A DNA stretch of 64,000 bases, taken from contig NZ_FPAF01000005.1 of NCBI RefSeq assembly GCF_900116295.1, forward strand, positions 186,001 to 250,000, written 5' to 3'. The DNA comes from Bacillus sp. 103mf (lineage in GTDB: Bacteria > Bacillota > Bacilli > Bacillales > Bacillaceae_G). The translations under genes and the position numbers were made by a program. The notes under the pieces are model-generated. The model worked only from the letters and a program-made list of their open reading frames with translations. It was not told where the DNA came from and made no database searches. Shown in pieces: positions 26,673 through 35,665 of the stretch (positions are counted from its first letter, which is position 1; each line of letters opens with the position of its first letter).

Positions 26673-27332
26673 ATGATAGACTTTCAAAAATTATCGACTT
26701 TCGAATTTTTCGAATTATTTCCTGCGGTTGATGAAGCTGAGATTGAAAAGACTGAAGAACGAATGGGGTTAATAATACCGAACTCTTATAAACAGTTGCT
26801 ACAGTACACGAATGGATTTGTAACTGACGAGGGTGTGATTATATTTGTTATTGATATAATTAATGAAAGAAATACAACATATGAGGTACGTGAATATGCG
26901 GAAGGGTATATTGCTGTAGGAAGTAAAGGTGGAGGAAAGTTTCTATTAATGGAAGCAAACGAGGACGCAACTGAATTATTACAGGTTGATTCTGGGGTCA
27001 TGAATCCGGCTTTTGCTACCACGGTAAGCGAGAATTTTGTAAAGTGGATAAATGATGGAGCGATAGATGTTGAATGTGTGAATGAAAAGCAAGAAATGCA
27101 CAAAGAAAAGCTTTGCAATCTTATATTAATTCGTTCGCCAATCGGAGGAGTTGTAGATTTAAAGAAGATACAGGAGGTATTTCACATTAAAAGAGGGTTA
27201 TTTGATTTGTTAAAGGGATCAAAACAGTTACCATTTGTGTTGATGAAGGACATTCCTGTTGAGTTGGCTATAAAAAACTTAAAACAGTTAGGTGAATTAG
27301 AGGAGATATTAAAAATCTCTAGTGTTGATTAA
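26673..27332 (+). CDS. SMI1/KNR4 (SUKH) family protein with C-terminal extension
   Basis: 219 residues. The first about 130 residues carry the SUKH pattern: EIEKTEERMGLIIPNSYKQLLQYTNGF, then strand GYIAVGSKGGGKFLLME and a terminal helix FVKWINDG. A second region (about 145-215) with CNLILIRSPIGGVVDLKKIQ looks like a ribosomal L7/L12-like or similar small domain attached to the immunity fold. Ribosome site AGGAGG. SUKH proteins neutralise nuclease and other toxins; no toxin is adjacent. Confidence 0.78.
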   Translation: MIDFQKLSTFEFFELFPAVDEAEIEKTEERMGLIIPNSYKQLLQYTNGFVTDEGVIIFVIDIINERNTTYEVREYAEGYIAVGSKGGGKFLLMEANEDATELLQVDSGVMNPAFATTVSENFVKWINDGAIDVECVNEKQEMHKEKLCNLILIRSPIGGVVDLKKIQEVFHIKRGLFDLLKGSKQLPFVLMKDIPVELAIKNLKQLGELEEILKISSVD

Positions 27333-27452
27333 CTAATTATATGTGGAAAAATTAAAATGGATTCATATAGTTTGTTGTTAACGATGAAGCGTGTTGTGTC
27401 GTTAAATTAAAAGGTTGTATTGCCAAAATACGTTTAGGAGAAAGGAGATTTT

Positions 27453-27872
27453 ATGGGATTAAAAAAGTGGCTTTTTTCAGATGAATCTTTAGATGAACAA
27501 GAAATTATTGAAGTTGAAAGGTTATTTGGATTTAAACTTCCTGATGATTATAAACAATGTATAACGAAAAATAATGGAGGGTTTCCGGAGCCCAATACCT
27601 TTGATTGTGATGATGGAAGAATTGAAGCTGTTTTCAATGATTTGATTAGTTTTACCGATGAAGATTTAAATATAAAAATGTTTTCTGAATTTTTATCACA
27701 AAAATTATTTCCTTTTGCTAGAGATCCTTTTGGAAATTTACTATGTTTTGACTATAATGACAATGCGGACTCGCCTAAAGTTGTTTTTTATAATTGCGAA
27801 GAAACTGGAAGTACATTAATTACCCCAATATGTCAGTCATTTACAGATTTATTAGATAGATTATATTCTTAA
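27453..27872 (+). CDS. SMI1/KNR4 (SUKH) family protein
   Basis: 139 residues, complete SUKH domain: EIIEVERLFGFKLPDDYKQC near the start, NNGGFPEPNTF, then FPFARDPFGNLLCFDY and VVFYNCEETG, and a final helix SFTDLLDRLY. A likely immunity protein, 120 bp after another SUKH gene on the same strand, with its own AGGAGAAAGGAG site. The pair probably descends from toxin cassettes whose toxin genes were lost. Confidence 0.82.
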   Translation: MGLKKWLFSDESLDEQEIIEVERLFGFKLPDDYKQCITKNNGGFPEPNTFDCDDGRIEAVFNDLISFTDEDLNIKMFSEFLSQKLFPFARDPFGNLLCFDYNDNADSPKVVFYNCEETGSTLITPICQSFTDLLDRLYS

Positions 27873-28070
27873 AAATAAAACGAACACTAACAAAAAGAAA
27901 AGTGGGCGAAATCAAATTTAATCCTAAAAGCTCTCTTCGTAATAGATAGATTAAAAAAATAAAACTCTATCTACTATAAAGAGATTATTTTAGGTTGAAA
28001 AGAATTTACTGAATTAAATCTTGAAACGGTATCGGCATAAATATTTGATTTTTCGAAAGGTTATAATAAT

Positions 28071-28169
28071 GTAGATGGATTTTTGTAAATAGTAGATAAC
28101 GTAACGATTAAAGAATTTGGCTATGATAGTGTTGAAGGGTTTAAGAAAGTAGTAGGACACATAGATTAG
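28071..28169 (+). pseudogene. C-terminal remnant of an unrecognised gene
   Basis: 33 codons: VDGFL-stop-IVDNVTIKEFGYDSVEGF, KKVVGHID-stop. A coding-like composition with one internal stop and no start. Family not recognised; it sits directly downstream of the SUKH pair. Confidence 0.4.
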
Positions 28170-28229
28170 TATTTAAACATGTCACATTACAAGCGTGTAT
28201 AAAAAAATAAATGGTAGGAGGGAAAAGGT

Positions 28230-28694
28230 TTGCAAAAACCATTTCATCATTTAGCAAGGGGAATCTTTATAAAAGATAATAAAATATTACTTGCACAAGC
28301 CAGAGGGTATACAAATACTTTTTTACCAGGCGGTCACATTGAATTTGGGGAGAGTGCAAAAGATGCATTGATAAGAGAGATTCAAGAAGAATTAGGAATT
28401 AGATGTACAGTAAATAAATTTCTTGGATTAGTTGAACACAAATGGGAGAAAAATGGAGAATTACATTGCGAAATAAATCAAGTATTTGAGGTTAATGGTA
28501 ATGAATTACCAAATAATTTAAAGTCTAGCGAATCACATCTTAAGTTTTTTTGGTGTGATGAAAAAGATTTGGATGATAGGAATTTACAACCTTATCCATT
28601 TAGGAAACTGATTAAAGGTTACTTAAACGGAAGAAAAGACGTTTGGTGGGAGAGTTCATTAAATTCAGAAATTGATGATTCAAACAGAAACTAA
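28230..28694 (+). CDS. Nudix hydrolase
   Basis: 154 residues with Nudix box GGHIEFGESAKDALIREI plus QEELGI (about residues 35-57). It starts at TTG 28230, following GGAGGGAAAAGG; the first downstream Met lies too far into the domain. Substrate unknown. Terminator downstream. Confidence 0.85.
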   Translation: MQKPFHHLARGIFIKDNKILLAQARGYTNTFLPGGHIEFGESAKDALIREIQEELGIRCTVNKFLGLVEHKWEKNGELHCEINQVFEVNGNELPNNLKSSESHLKFFWCDEKDLDDRNLQPYPFRKLIKGYLNGRKDVWWESSLNSEIDDSNRN

Positions 28695-28740
28695 ACTTTT
28701 TTATTCTACTAATGAGTACTTTAGTTTAATAAAATGAGAG

Positions 28741-28788
28741 AGGATAGCACATAATAGTCATGTATAATATGTGTTATCCTTTGTTTTT
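28741..28788 (+). terminator. Terminator downstream of the Nudix gene
   Basis: AGGATAGCACATA (28741-28753) pairs with TATGTGTTATCCT (28768-28780), followed by TTGTTTTT. Confidence 0.8.
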
Positions 28789-28940
28789 CGAAATTTTTTA
28801 TAATTCAGGTCTTGATAACGTACAATTTTCTTTTTTGATTTGTACTTACATCCCAGAGTGGCCCCTCATACTTTGAATCGTTTTCGTCTCCCTCATATAG
28901 TTACATCAGAACCAATTAGTCCTATATAGTCAACTACTCA

Positions 28941-29187
28941 CCACTTAAACGCTAACACGTTTTGAAGTGGGGGCTTGAAAAAAGCTCTGGTTGTCTAGCC
29001 TCAGTCTTTTGTGGACTTCGTTCGTAGGTTGCATACCCAAGAATGATTCCCTAGTTCTTAGCTCTATGGTGGCTCTGTAACAGTTCTGATTGGGAAGGAA
29101 CGGTCAACCACAAGCCTTCTTATACAAGAAGTTGCCAACACCTACAAACATTGGCGAAGGGAAACAAACTCTTAGGAGGGACAAAAC
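28941..29187 (+). ncRNA. Predicted omega-RNA (guide RNA scaffold) of IscB
   Basis: About 250 bp of non-coding sequence directly upstream of iscB, where IscB omega-RNAs are encoded. It is more structured and GC-rich than neighbouring intergenic DNA. Visible pairings include the left-end hairpin, GGTTG near 28989 with CAACC near 29104, and CTTCTT/AAGAAG at 29117-29133. In known systems the guide is the short segment at the RNA's 5' end, copied from DNA flanking the element's left end (here roughly 28918-28938). RNA boundaries are inferred. Confidence 0.7.
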
Positions 29188-30435
29188 ATGCGTGTATTTG
29201 TCAAGAATTTAAGAGGAGAACCGCTTATGCCTTGTAGTTCCCGTAAAGCCAGGCTTCTTCTCAAGCAAGGAAAAGCAATGATTGTCGGATATACTCCGTT
29301 TACAATCCAATTACAATATGCTACTGGAGAAACGGTACAACCCGTTACAATTGGTGTTGATAGTGGTGCAAAGCATATCGGCATTGCGATTACCACTGAA
29401 GACAAAGTGTTAGCAAAAGGAACCATTGAGTTACGTCAGGACGTCAAAGAAAACCTTACACTGAGAGCCACATTACGCAGAGGTAGAAGACAGCGAAAAA
29501 CAAGGTATCGCAAAGCACGTTTCCTCAATCGGAAAAAGAAAGAGGGATGGTTACCGCCATCGATTCAAAGCAGAGTGGATAACCAAGTTCATTGGATTGA
29601 AACTTTTTGTTCATTATTACCATCTCCAAAAGTGATTGTCGAAGTAGGAAAATTTGATGTACAAAAGCTAAAAAATCCCGATATACAAGGAACAGAATAT
29701 CAACAAGGAGATGCTTTTGGTTTTTGGAATACAAGATATTACGTATTTGCGAGAGATAACTATACGTGTCAAATTTGTAAGAAGAAAGGTGGCATTTTGC
29801 ATACGCATCATATTATCGAACGCTGCAAAGGTGGTTCAGATATGGAAGATAATCTTGTCACAGTACATGATGAATGCCATCAAAAATTTCATCAAGGGAA
29901 ACTCAAACACACTTTCAAGAAACCAAAACAATATAAAGAGACTGCTTTTATGAATATATTGCGGTTACAAATCATGAATCATTTAGATTGTGACATTACG
30001 TATGGCAGTTACACCACGCTAAAACGAAGAGGGTTAGATTTATCCAAAACACATGTAAATGACGCAATTGCGATTACCAATCCAACACACATACAAGAAT
30101 ATGATCAAAGCGGTGAATTTTGCATCAAGCAATTTAGAAAGAAAAAACGTTCCCTGCATGAAGCAACCGCAAGAAAAGGGAGGGAAACAAAGAATACAAA
30201 TGTAAAACGGAACAAGAAAAACACACCATATGTAGATGGAATCTATTTAGGTGATAAAGTGAAAGTATTTGGACAAGTAGGATTTGTGGCAGGGTTTACA
30301 GGGAAAATGGTATACGTACAAGATATACATGGACAATATATACAAAATCCGGCTAAATCTTATAAACAAGTGAAGGTATCAGATATAGAACGTATACACC
30401 ATACGAACAATTGGAAGTTCTTACAAATCAGTTAG
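29188..30435 (+). CDS. iscB: IscB RNA-guided DNA endonuclease
   Basis: 415 residues with the full IscB layout: N-terminal PLMP domain (EPLMPCSSRKARLLLKQGKA, residues 11-30), RuvC-I with Asp58 in IGVDSGAKHIGIAI, an arginine-rich bridge helix (about 92-118), RuvC-II with Glu152 in VIVEVGKFD, an inserted HNH domain (CQIC at 194-197, catalytic HTHH at 205-208, Asn222), RuvC-III with His289 and Asp292 in HVNDAIAI, then a C-terminal basic and beta-rich region. All catalytic residues are present, so nuclease activity is predicted. IscB is the ancestor-like relative of Cas9; the cognate RNA lies upstream. Ribosome site AGGAGG before ATG 29188. Confidence 0.93.
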   Translation: MRVFVKNLRGEPLMPCSSRKARLLLKQGKAMIVGYTPFTIQLQYATGETVQPVTIGVDSGAKHIGIAITTEDKVLAKGTIELRQDVKENLTLRATLRRGRRQRKTRYRKARFLNRKKKEGWLPPSIQSRVDNQVHWIETFCSLLPSPKVIVEVGKFDVQKLKNPDIQGTEYQQGDAFGFWNTRYYVFARDNYTCQICKKKGGILHTHHIIERCKGGSDMEDNLVTVHDECHQKFHQGKLKHTFKKPKQYKETAFMNILRLQIMNHLDCDITYGSYTTLKRRGLDLSKTHVNDAIAITNPTHIQEYDQSGEFCIKQFRKKKRSLHEATARKGRETKNTNVKRNKKNTPYVDGIYLGDKVKVFGQVGFVAGFTGKMVYVQDIHGQYIQNPAKSYKQVKVSDIERIHHTNNWKFLQIS

Positions 30436-30523
30436 GCTATACCTAACCGAAATTCATCCCCACCTTATCACTGGGCTCTTGCCTGTCACGCACTTGAAGA
30501 TGGGGACTTCTTTCGGAAATACG

Positions 30524-30859
30524 TTAAAAATTGCAATACCCGATGAGTGGACTTGATGAACCTATTCTAAGAAAATAATCAGGAATATAACCATAATCTT
30601 GATGACCACCATAACCATGATCATCAGCATAGGCCCAAACCTTACTTCCCATGTAATTCTCACTATTTACGTAGCAGTATAGGGAAATGGTATTTCCAGC
30701 TGGAATTATTTCTTTTTTACTGCTTATTGCTGGTATAGAATACATATTCAAATCCTTTTTTACTTGATAAAAATCTGCATATGTTACTGTTTGATTAGAA
30801 AATAAAATAGATCCAGATATTGCAAGTGAGAAAACAGAAAATAACACTTTTTTAAACAT
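30524..30859 (-). CDS. Secreted protein of unknown function, 111 residues
   Basis: Signal peptide MFKKVLFSVFSLAISGSILF with a cleavage region NQTVTYA. The mature part has SH3-like hints (SLYCYVNSENYMGSKVWAYA, GYIPDYFLRIG) and one pair of cysteines. GGAGGAG precedes the ATG. It begins outside the right end of the IscB element, so it is probably the original neighbour. No family recognised. Confidence 0.7.
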   Translation of the reverse strand: MFKKVLFSVFSLAISGSILFSNQTVTYADFYQVKKDLNMYSIPAISSKKEIIPAGNTISLYCYVNSENYMGSKVWAYADDHGYGGHQDYGYIPDYFLRIGSSSPLIGYCNF

Positions 30860-31466
30860 ATGTCTCCTCCTATTAATAAATTTGTAATGCCTACAGAAAA
30901 TCTCCTCATGTTTATAATGATGTTATAGATTGCTTGGTATGCATTAGGGAAGAACTCTTACGAGGTACAAGAATTAATAGTTTTTATACTTTAACATACA
31001 TGCTCTATAGTCCAAAATAGACCAAAGAATTCAATTCTATTTTTCACACAAGGAGAAACAATAAGATGATAACCATCATATTTGTATCATATTATATTAA
31101 CTGTAAACTATTAACATTAAAACCAGAATAATAACAATATCCAGATTGAGAAAATTAATACAAAATGAAAACGTTTGTTACTTTGCCCCTGGTTACAGCA
31201 ATGCTGGTACTGAGCCTATTTGTAACATAGTTCATAACTTAAGGAAATTTTAAATCATGAGATCATTAAGCTGGGTAAAGAAATAATGAAGAATGGAACT
31301 ATTGTCAACAGAACAGTTGATAGGACTACAGCTTATCAGTTACCTTGATGAAGGAGGTAACATTACTCATTTCCATCCAGTATTTCCAGAATAGTTACTT
31401 AGTATAGAAAAAGGTAATTTTTACTCCGTAAGTGCTCCTACAAGTGATGCAGGTGGTAAAGCAACA
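30860..31466. other. Stretch without an intact gene
   Basis: About 600 bp of mixed, decayed sequence. Short coding-like pieces occur near 31287-31350 (KNGTIVNRTVDRTTAYQLP) and 31402-31466 (SIEKGNFYSVSAPTSDAGGK, leading into the IS66-type fragment), but no gene can be named. Confidence 0.45.
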
Positions 31467-31590
31467 ATGATATCAGAGATCGTGATTGAAAAAGTATATC
31501 TTGCACAATGGGCAACAGATTTACGTAAATCAATTGATGGACTAGCGGCTATTGTAAAAGGGGTTTGGATAATTTTGTCGAATGGATTTA
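31467..31590 (+). pseudogene. IS66-family accessory gene (TnpB/Orf2) N-terminal remnant
   Basis: The codons give EIVIEKVYLAQWATDLRKS followed by IDGLAAIVK, the hallmark N-terminus of IS66 Orf2 ('KVYLA-x-G-x-TDLRKSIDGLA'). The homology stops after about 40 codons; the rest of the element is absent. A further coding-like piece near 31637-31710 (KLDEALKALLSRCRIPKKMK) is unassigned. Confidence 0.75.
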
Positions 31591-31792
31591 TCTATGAAAA
31601 CAACATTCTCACATTCAAAGTTAGGCGCATGCCAGACGTAAACTTGATGAAGCCTTGAAGGCTTTACTGTCTAGATGCAGAATACCGAAAAAAATGAAGC
31701 AAACAAATAATAACTCTAAAATATATGGAAAAAGTTATTTGTTTTGGAATTGTTTTACGTTTACAAAAATACTATACGAGGAGATGTAATAC

Positions 31793-32497
31793 GTGAAAAA
31801 GTTAATCGAATTCAAAAAAGTAACGAAAGAATACAAAATAGGAGAAGTGTCAATCAAGGCCCTTGATGGTGTTGATTTTTCCATATTTGAGGGAGAATTC
31901 GTCGTTATCTTGGGTGCAAGCGGTGCCGGTAAAAGTACGATTTTGAATATACTTGGCGGAATGGATACGGCTACCTCAGGTCAAGTGTTTGTTGGTGATC
32001 AAGAAATAACAAGATTCAGCGAAAAAAAGTTAACAGAATATCGTGGTGAGAAAGTTGGCTTTGTATTTCAATTCTATAACTTAATTCCCAATTTAAACGC
32101 TCTAGAAAATGTTGAGTTTGCCACTGAAGTATGTAAAAACCATCTGGATGCTAAAGATATTTTACATAAAGTCGGATTAAAGAATCGTATCAAGAACTTC
32201 CCTTCCCAACTCTCTGGGGGAGAACAACAAAGAGTTGCTATAGCTAGAGCTGTTGCAAAAAATCCTTTACTTTTACTTTGTGATGAACCAACCGGAGCAT
32301 TGGATTATGTTACAGGTAAGTCCGTATTAAAACTTCTTCAAGATTTGAACAAGGAAACGAAAAAATGTGTCGTTTTGGTCACACATAATTCTGCAATTGC
32401 TCCTATGGCTGATAAAATTATTAAGGTTAAAAGCGGAATGATAGAAGGCGTTACGATTAATGATGAAAAACAAAGTGTTGAAGGGATTGAGTGGTAA
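31793..32497 (+). CDS. ABC transporter ATP-binding protein (MacB/LolD type)
   Basis: 234 residues. Walker [10 protein letters not shown] (about residues 41-49), Q-loop VFQFYNLIP, signature [14 protein letters not shown], Walker [14 protein letters not shown] and H-loop VVLVTHN are intact. It powers the FtsX-like permease encoded next. It starts at GTG 31793 after GAGGAG. Its last codons overlap the potential GTG start of the permease, indicating translational coupling. The pair resembles exporters of peptides or antimicrobials rather than importers. Confidence 0.9.
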   Translation: MKKLIEFKKVTKEYKIGEVSIKALDGVDFSIFEGEFVVILGASGAGKSTILNILGGMDTATSGQVFVGDQEITRFSEKKLTEYRGEKVGFVFQFYNLIPNLNALENVEFATEVCKNHLDAKDILHKVGLKNRIKNFPSQLSGGEQQRVAIARAVAKNPLLLLCDEPTGALDYVTGKSVLKLLQDLNKETKKCVVLVTHNSAIAPMADKIIKVKSGMIEGVTINDEKQSVEGIEW

Positions 32498-32499
32498 AC

Positions 32500-34824
32500 A
32501 TGAAATTATTTTTAAAATTATTAAGGGATATTAAACAATCTATAGGGCAATTTATAACCTTAGTTTTGGTTATCGCAGTAGGTTCTTTTTTCTATGCGGG
32601 TCTAGTAACTTATAGCAATAATTTGAGTGCGTATACTAAGGCTTACTTTAAAGAACATAATTTAAGTGACTTAAATGTGTATTACAGTCAACTTTCCAAA
32701 TATGATGTAGCTAGTTTAAGCGGAATTGAAGGCATAAATAAAATAGAAGGACGTTATACCTTTGATGCCAAGCAAGCCTTTGAAAATTACAAAACTTCCT
32801 TAAAAATTCATTCGATCCCTGTAAAGAATGGAATAAATACACCTACTATGATTGAGGGGAGTATCCCGTCAAAGAAAGATGAAATCTTATTAGATTCTCG
32901 TTATGCAAAAGAACATCATTATCGTGTCGGTGATCAAATCAGTATAAGTACGAATGAAAGAAATTTTGAGTTTACAATTAGCGGATTGGGTGAGAATGTT
33001 GAATATACAAAAAAGAACGAAATACAAGATCATAAAACCTATGGAGTAGCTTATATTGCTGAAGAGACAATACCTGAAATTGTAGACGGCTTTTACTATA
33101 ATGAAATCATTATTGATGCTAAAGAAGGGTACGACATTGACAAATTAGGTAAATCAATTGAAATACAATCCAAACAACTAACTTATTTGGATCAAGTAAG
33201 TAAAGAACGGACTTTCAATTATTCTAAAATAAGTCAAACGATATATAATAATGATTTAATGAGTAAAGTTATACCTTTAGTTCTTTTTTTGATTGAAGCC
33301 ACTATATTATTTCTTACAATGTCGAGAATTATAGATTCTCAAAGAAATCAAGTAGGAATTATGAAGGCTTTAGGTATAAAAAACAGAAATATCATGCTTC
33401 ATTATATGGGGTATCCTGTGCTGGTAGCCATAATAGGCTCAATTATAGGATGTGTTATTGCTGCTGTCGTATTTGTTCCATTAATAACTGAGTCTAGTGC
33501 AAGGGCCTACTCTCTTCCTAACATTAAATACCCACTTTCTCTTTATTCCATCATTCCTCCCATTATTTTCTCTAGTGCTTTCGGACTCCTATCATGTTAT
33601 TTAAGTGGTAGAACCATATTAAAAGAACGTGCGGCTCAGGCTATGCGTCCTAAACCGCCAAAGAAGATGAAAAAGCTATTTATAGAAAGAGTTCCGGGTC
33701 TATGGAGTCGTATTTCCTACAGCTATAAACTTATTTTGAGAAATATATTTTTAAATAAACAAAAAGCTTTGGCGAGCTCAATTGGTGTTGTTGTAAGCAC
33801 TGTTTTATTGATAACTGCTTTCGGCACTCAAGCAGCCTTGCTAAAAGTAGCTAACCAAATTGAAGATGTTTATACCTATGATTTAAGAGTCGATTATACG
33901 ATGGGGACATCTTCTGATACGATAAAACTACCCTCCGGTATTAAAAATAGTTATTTTTTATCCACTTTTCCTGTTGAATTCATAAAAGATGATGAAAAAG
34001 AAAATGCCACTTTAGTTATTACTGAAAAAGAAAACAATCTCATACATTTCTTTGACGAACATAACAATAAGATATCTTTAGAAAATAATGGTGTGCTGGT
34101 ACCAAAATCTTATGCTGACAAATATCATATTTCAGAAGGGTATATAATCAAAATAAAGTTCACAGCACCAGAGCTTAAAAATAAATCTGTAGATATGAAG
34201 GTTTTAAATATATCTACACAGTATTCGAATCCGTCGTTTTATAGCACACCAGCTTATTTAAAGAACTTTGGCATAGACTACATCCCAAACTCACTTTTAG
34301 TTGAAGCTAATAACTCTACAGATCTTACAAACGTTCGTAACTTCTTTGAACAAGATCATCATGTAAATACAATTGCAGATAAGAATGATCTAAAGAAATC
34401 AGCTCAATATATTTTGAAACAAAACAGTTTTGTATTCATCCTGTTTATCACTTGTGCCGTCATACTCTCCTTTGGCGCCATATATACGATATCTTCCATA
34501 AACATTTATGAAAGGAATCGTGAGCTTGCAACACTTAAGGTATTAGGCTATCAAAAAAATAAAATAAACAGATTAATATTTTTTGAAAACATTATACTAA
34601 CCACATTTGCGGTAATTGTAGCTTTACCGATAAGTGGCTATGTTTATACAATTGTTGTAAAGGCTCTGTCTAGTACCCATCAACAAATACCAGATAAATT
34701 AAATATTTTTATCATGTTAGTTTCTATTATTCTTGCGTTCTTACTTACCATTGTATCTAATTTACTACTTAAGAGAAAAGTTACCAAAATAAATATGATC
34801 GAATCATTAAAAAGTATAGAATAA
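32500..34824 (+). CDS. ABC transporter permease, FtsX/MacB-like
   Basis: About 774 residues. An N-terminal membrane helix (FITLVLVIAVGSFFYAGLV) is followed by a large extracytoplasmic domain, three helices (about 260-370), a linker with AAQAMRPKPPKKMKK, a second helix-domain unit starting near 425, and three C-terminal helices (FVFILFITCAVILSFGAIY onward). This duplicated FtsX arrangement is typical of exporters. Start ATG 32500 is preferred; GTG 32491 overlapping the ATPase gene is an alternative. No regulator gene is linked. Confidence 0.88.
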   Translation: MKLFLKLLRDIKQSIGQFITLVLVIAVGSFFYAGLVTYSNNLSAYTKAYFKEHNLSDLNVYYSQLSKYDVASLSGIEGINKIEGRYTFDAKQAFENYKTSLKIHSIPVKNGINTPTMIEGSIPSKKDEILLDSRYAKEHHYRVGDQISISTNERNFEFTISGLGENVEYTKKNEIQDHKTYGVAYIAEETIPEIVDGFYYNEIIIDAKEGYDIDKLGKSIEIQSKQLTYLDQVSKERTFNYSKISQTIYNNDLMSKVIPLVLFLIEATILFLTMSRIIDSQRNQVGIMKALGIKNRNIMLHYMGYPVLVAIIGSIIGCVIAAVVFVPLITESSARAYSLPNIKYPLSLYSIIPPIIFSSAFGLLSCYLSGRTILKERAAQAMRPKPPKKMKKLFIERVPGLWSRISYSYKLILRNIFLNKQKALASSIGVVVSTVLLITAFGTQAALLKVANQIEDVYTYDLRVDYTMGTSSDTIKLPSGIKNSYFLSTFPVEFIKDDEKENATLVITEKENNLIHFFDEHNNKISLENNGVLVPKSYADKYHISEGYIIKIKFTAPELKNKSVDMKVLNISTQYSNPSFYSTPAYLKNFGIDYIPNSLLVEANNSTDLTNVRNFFEQDHHVNTIADKNDLKKSAQYILKQNSFVFILFITCAVILSFGAIYTISSINIYERNRELATLKVLGYQKNKINRLIFFENIILTTFAVIVALPISGYVYTIVVKALSSTHQQIPDKLNIFIMLVSIILAFLLTIVSNLLLKRKVTKINMIESLKSIE

Positions 34825-35150
34825 ACCCCTTAAGGAAATGGACAAAAATGGGCGGTTTCACCCTAGCGCGAAAATAACCCGCTCCGAAATGATGACCATA
34901 ATTGTCAAATGGAAAAATCTTAGTAACACGTTGTAATCAGCTCGTTTCTCTGCTGCGGTTGAGCATTGAGCAGAAGGAAGAAGCACAACTGTGAGCGAGA
35001 AGAAATACATGAAAGGATATGCGGATAGAGCGTTCTGTTCGAATCAGCCGCTGACGCGAGTAAAAGCTGTAATTCTATTCAACTGATTGAGAGGCACAGG
35101 CCTAATTGCAGGAACGCTGCAGCAAATTCTGTTTACACATCTAGATGGGG
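34825..35150. other. Unassigned, more GC-rich stretch
   Basis: About 330 bp with no intact frame and visibly higher GC than neighbours (for example around 34960-35110). It ends where an IS231-type end begins, so it may be debris of another mobile element. No family recognised. Confidence 0.4.
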
Positions 35151-35153
35151 TAG

Positions 35154-35250
35154 CACCACACATCCATCAACTTAAGCTTTTAGGCTATTTTTAAAGTTAA
35201 AAGCACGTTACTATTCTCTTATATTAATAAGAGGGAGTGACGTGCTTTTT
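35154..35250 (+). mobile_element. IS231-type left end with transposase-leader hairpin
   Basis: CACCACACATCCATCAACTTAAG is an IS231-type inverted repeat. It is followed by AAAAGCACGT.ACT.. (35199-35222) pairing with ..AGT.ACGTGCTTTT (35227-35249), the hairpin that precedes the transposase gene in these elements (also near 44528 and 45190). No transposase follows. Confidence 0.6.
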
Positions 35251-35316
35251 ATGAATACTAACAAAATGACCGAGCATGGAAAACAGCTAAGTATGGCAAA
35301 TGACATGAGCTTATGA

Positions 35317-35546
35317 ATAGCTGTAAAAGAAACCGTAAGCATCATGTAGATTTTAGCCGGTTACAAGAGGATAATAGGAAATGAAATACAAGGCACCTTA
35401 ATTGATGAAATTGCAAATAGGGTTGTTGATACACAAAATCAAGACAAGGTTCCAGCAAGAAGAAAATGGGTCCTGAAGAATTAGCTCCAATAGAGAAAAA
35501 GGGATATGGGGATATGTGGTTAAATTATTATTACGATGAAAAATAA
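35317..35546 (+). pseudogene. Decayed gene, possibly a toxin C-terminus
   Basis: Codons give IAVKETVSIM-stop-ILAGYKRIIGNEI, then QGTLIDEIANRVVDTQNQDK and, after a phase change, KMGPEELAPIEKKGYGDMW with LNYYYDEK-stop. The pieces look like the 3' part of one gene. Its position just before a SUKH immunity gene is where polymorphic-toxin C-termini are found, but I recognise no toxin domain. Confidence 0.4.
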
Positions 35547-35574
35547 ATGATGAGATCAAGGAGCTTAAGGTTTC

Positions 35575-35658
35575 ACTTACGGTGCTAAAAGGGAATAGTG
35601 GTTCAGGTAAGTGAGATCGCGAGGCTAGTAAGATAATTGAAGCAAAAGGGGGAATTTG
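35575..35658 (+). pseudogene. P-loop kinase-like remnant
   Basis: VLKGNSGSGK-stop-DREASKIIEA carries a Walker A (GNSGSGK) as in small ATP-dependent kinases, with a stop directly after it. Only about 25 codons remain. Confidence 0.4.
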
Positions 35659-35665
35659 ATTTTTA

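Larger units (their letters stand above)
28920..30522 (+). mobile_element. IS200/IS605-like IscB element without TnpA
   Basis: A compact unit: left-end hairpin (CCACTTAAACG at 28941-28951 with CGTTTTGAAGTGG at 28958-28970), a non-coding omega-RNA region, the IscB gene and right-end structures (GTTAGG/CCTAAC at 30431-30447; CATCCCC 30455-30461 with GATGGGG 30499-30505). No Y1 transposase TnpA gene is present, so movement would depend on one supplied elsewhere. The exact end nucleotides are not certain. Confidence 0.75.

Noticed and set aside
29525-29953. Alternative frames on both strands inside the IscB gene
   Set aside because: They overlap the conserved RuvC/HNH coding text and have no ribosome sites; they are shadows of iscB.
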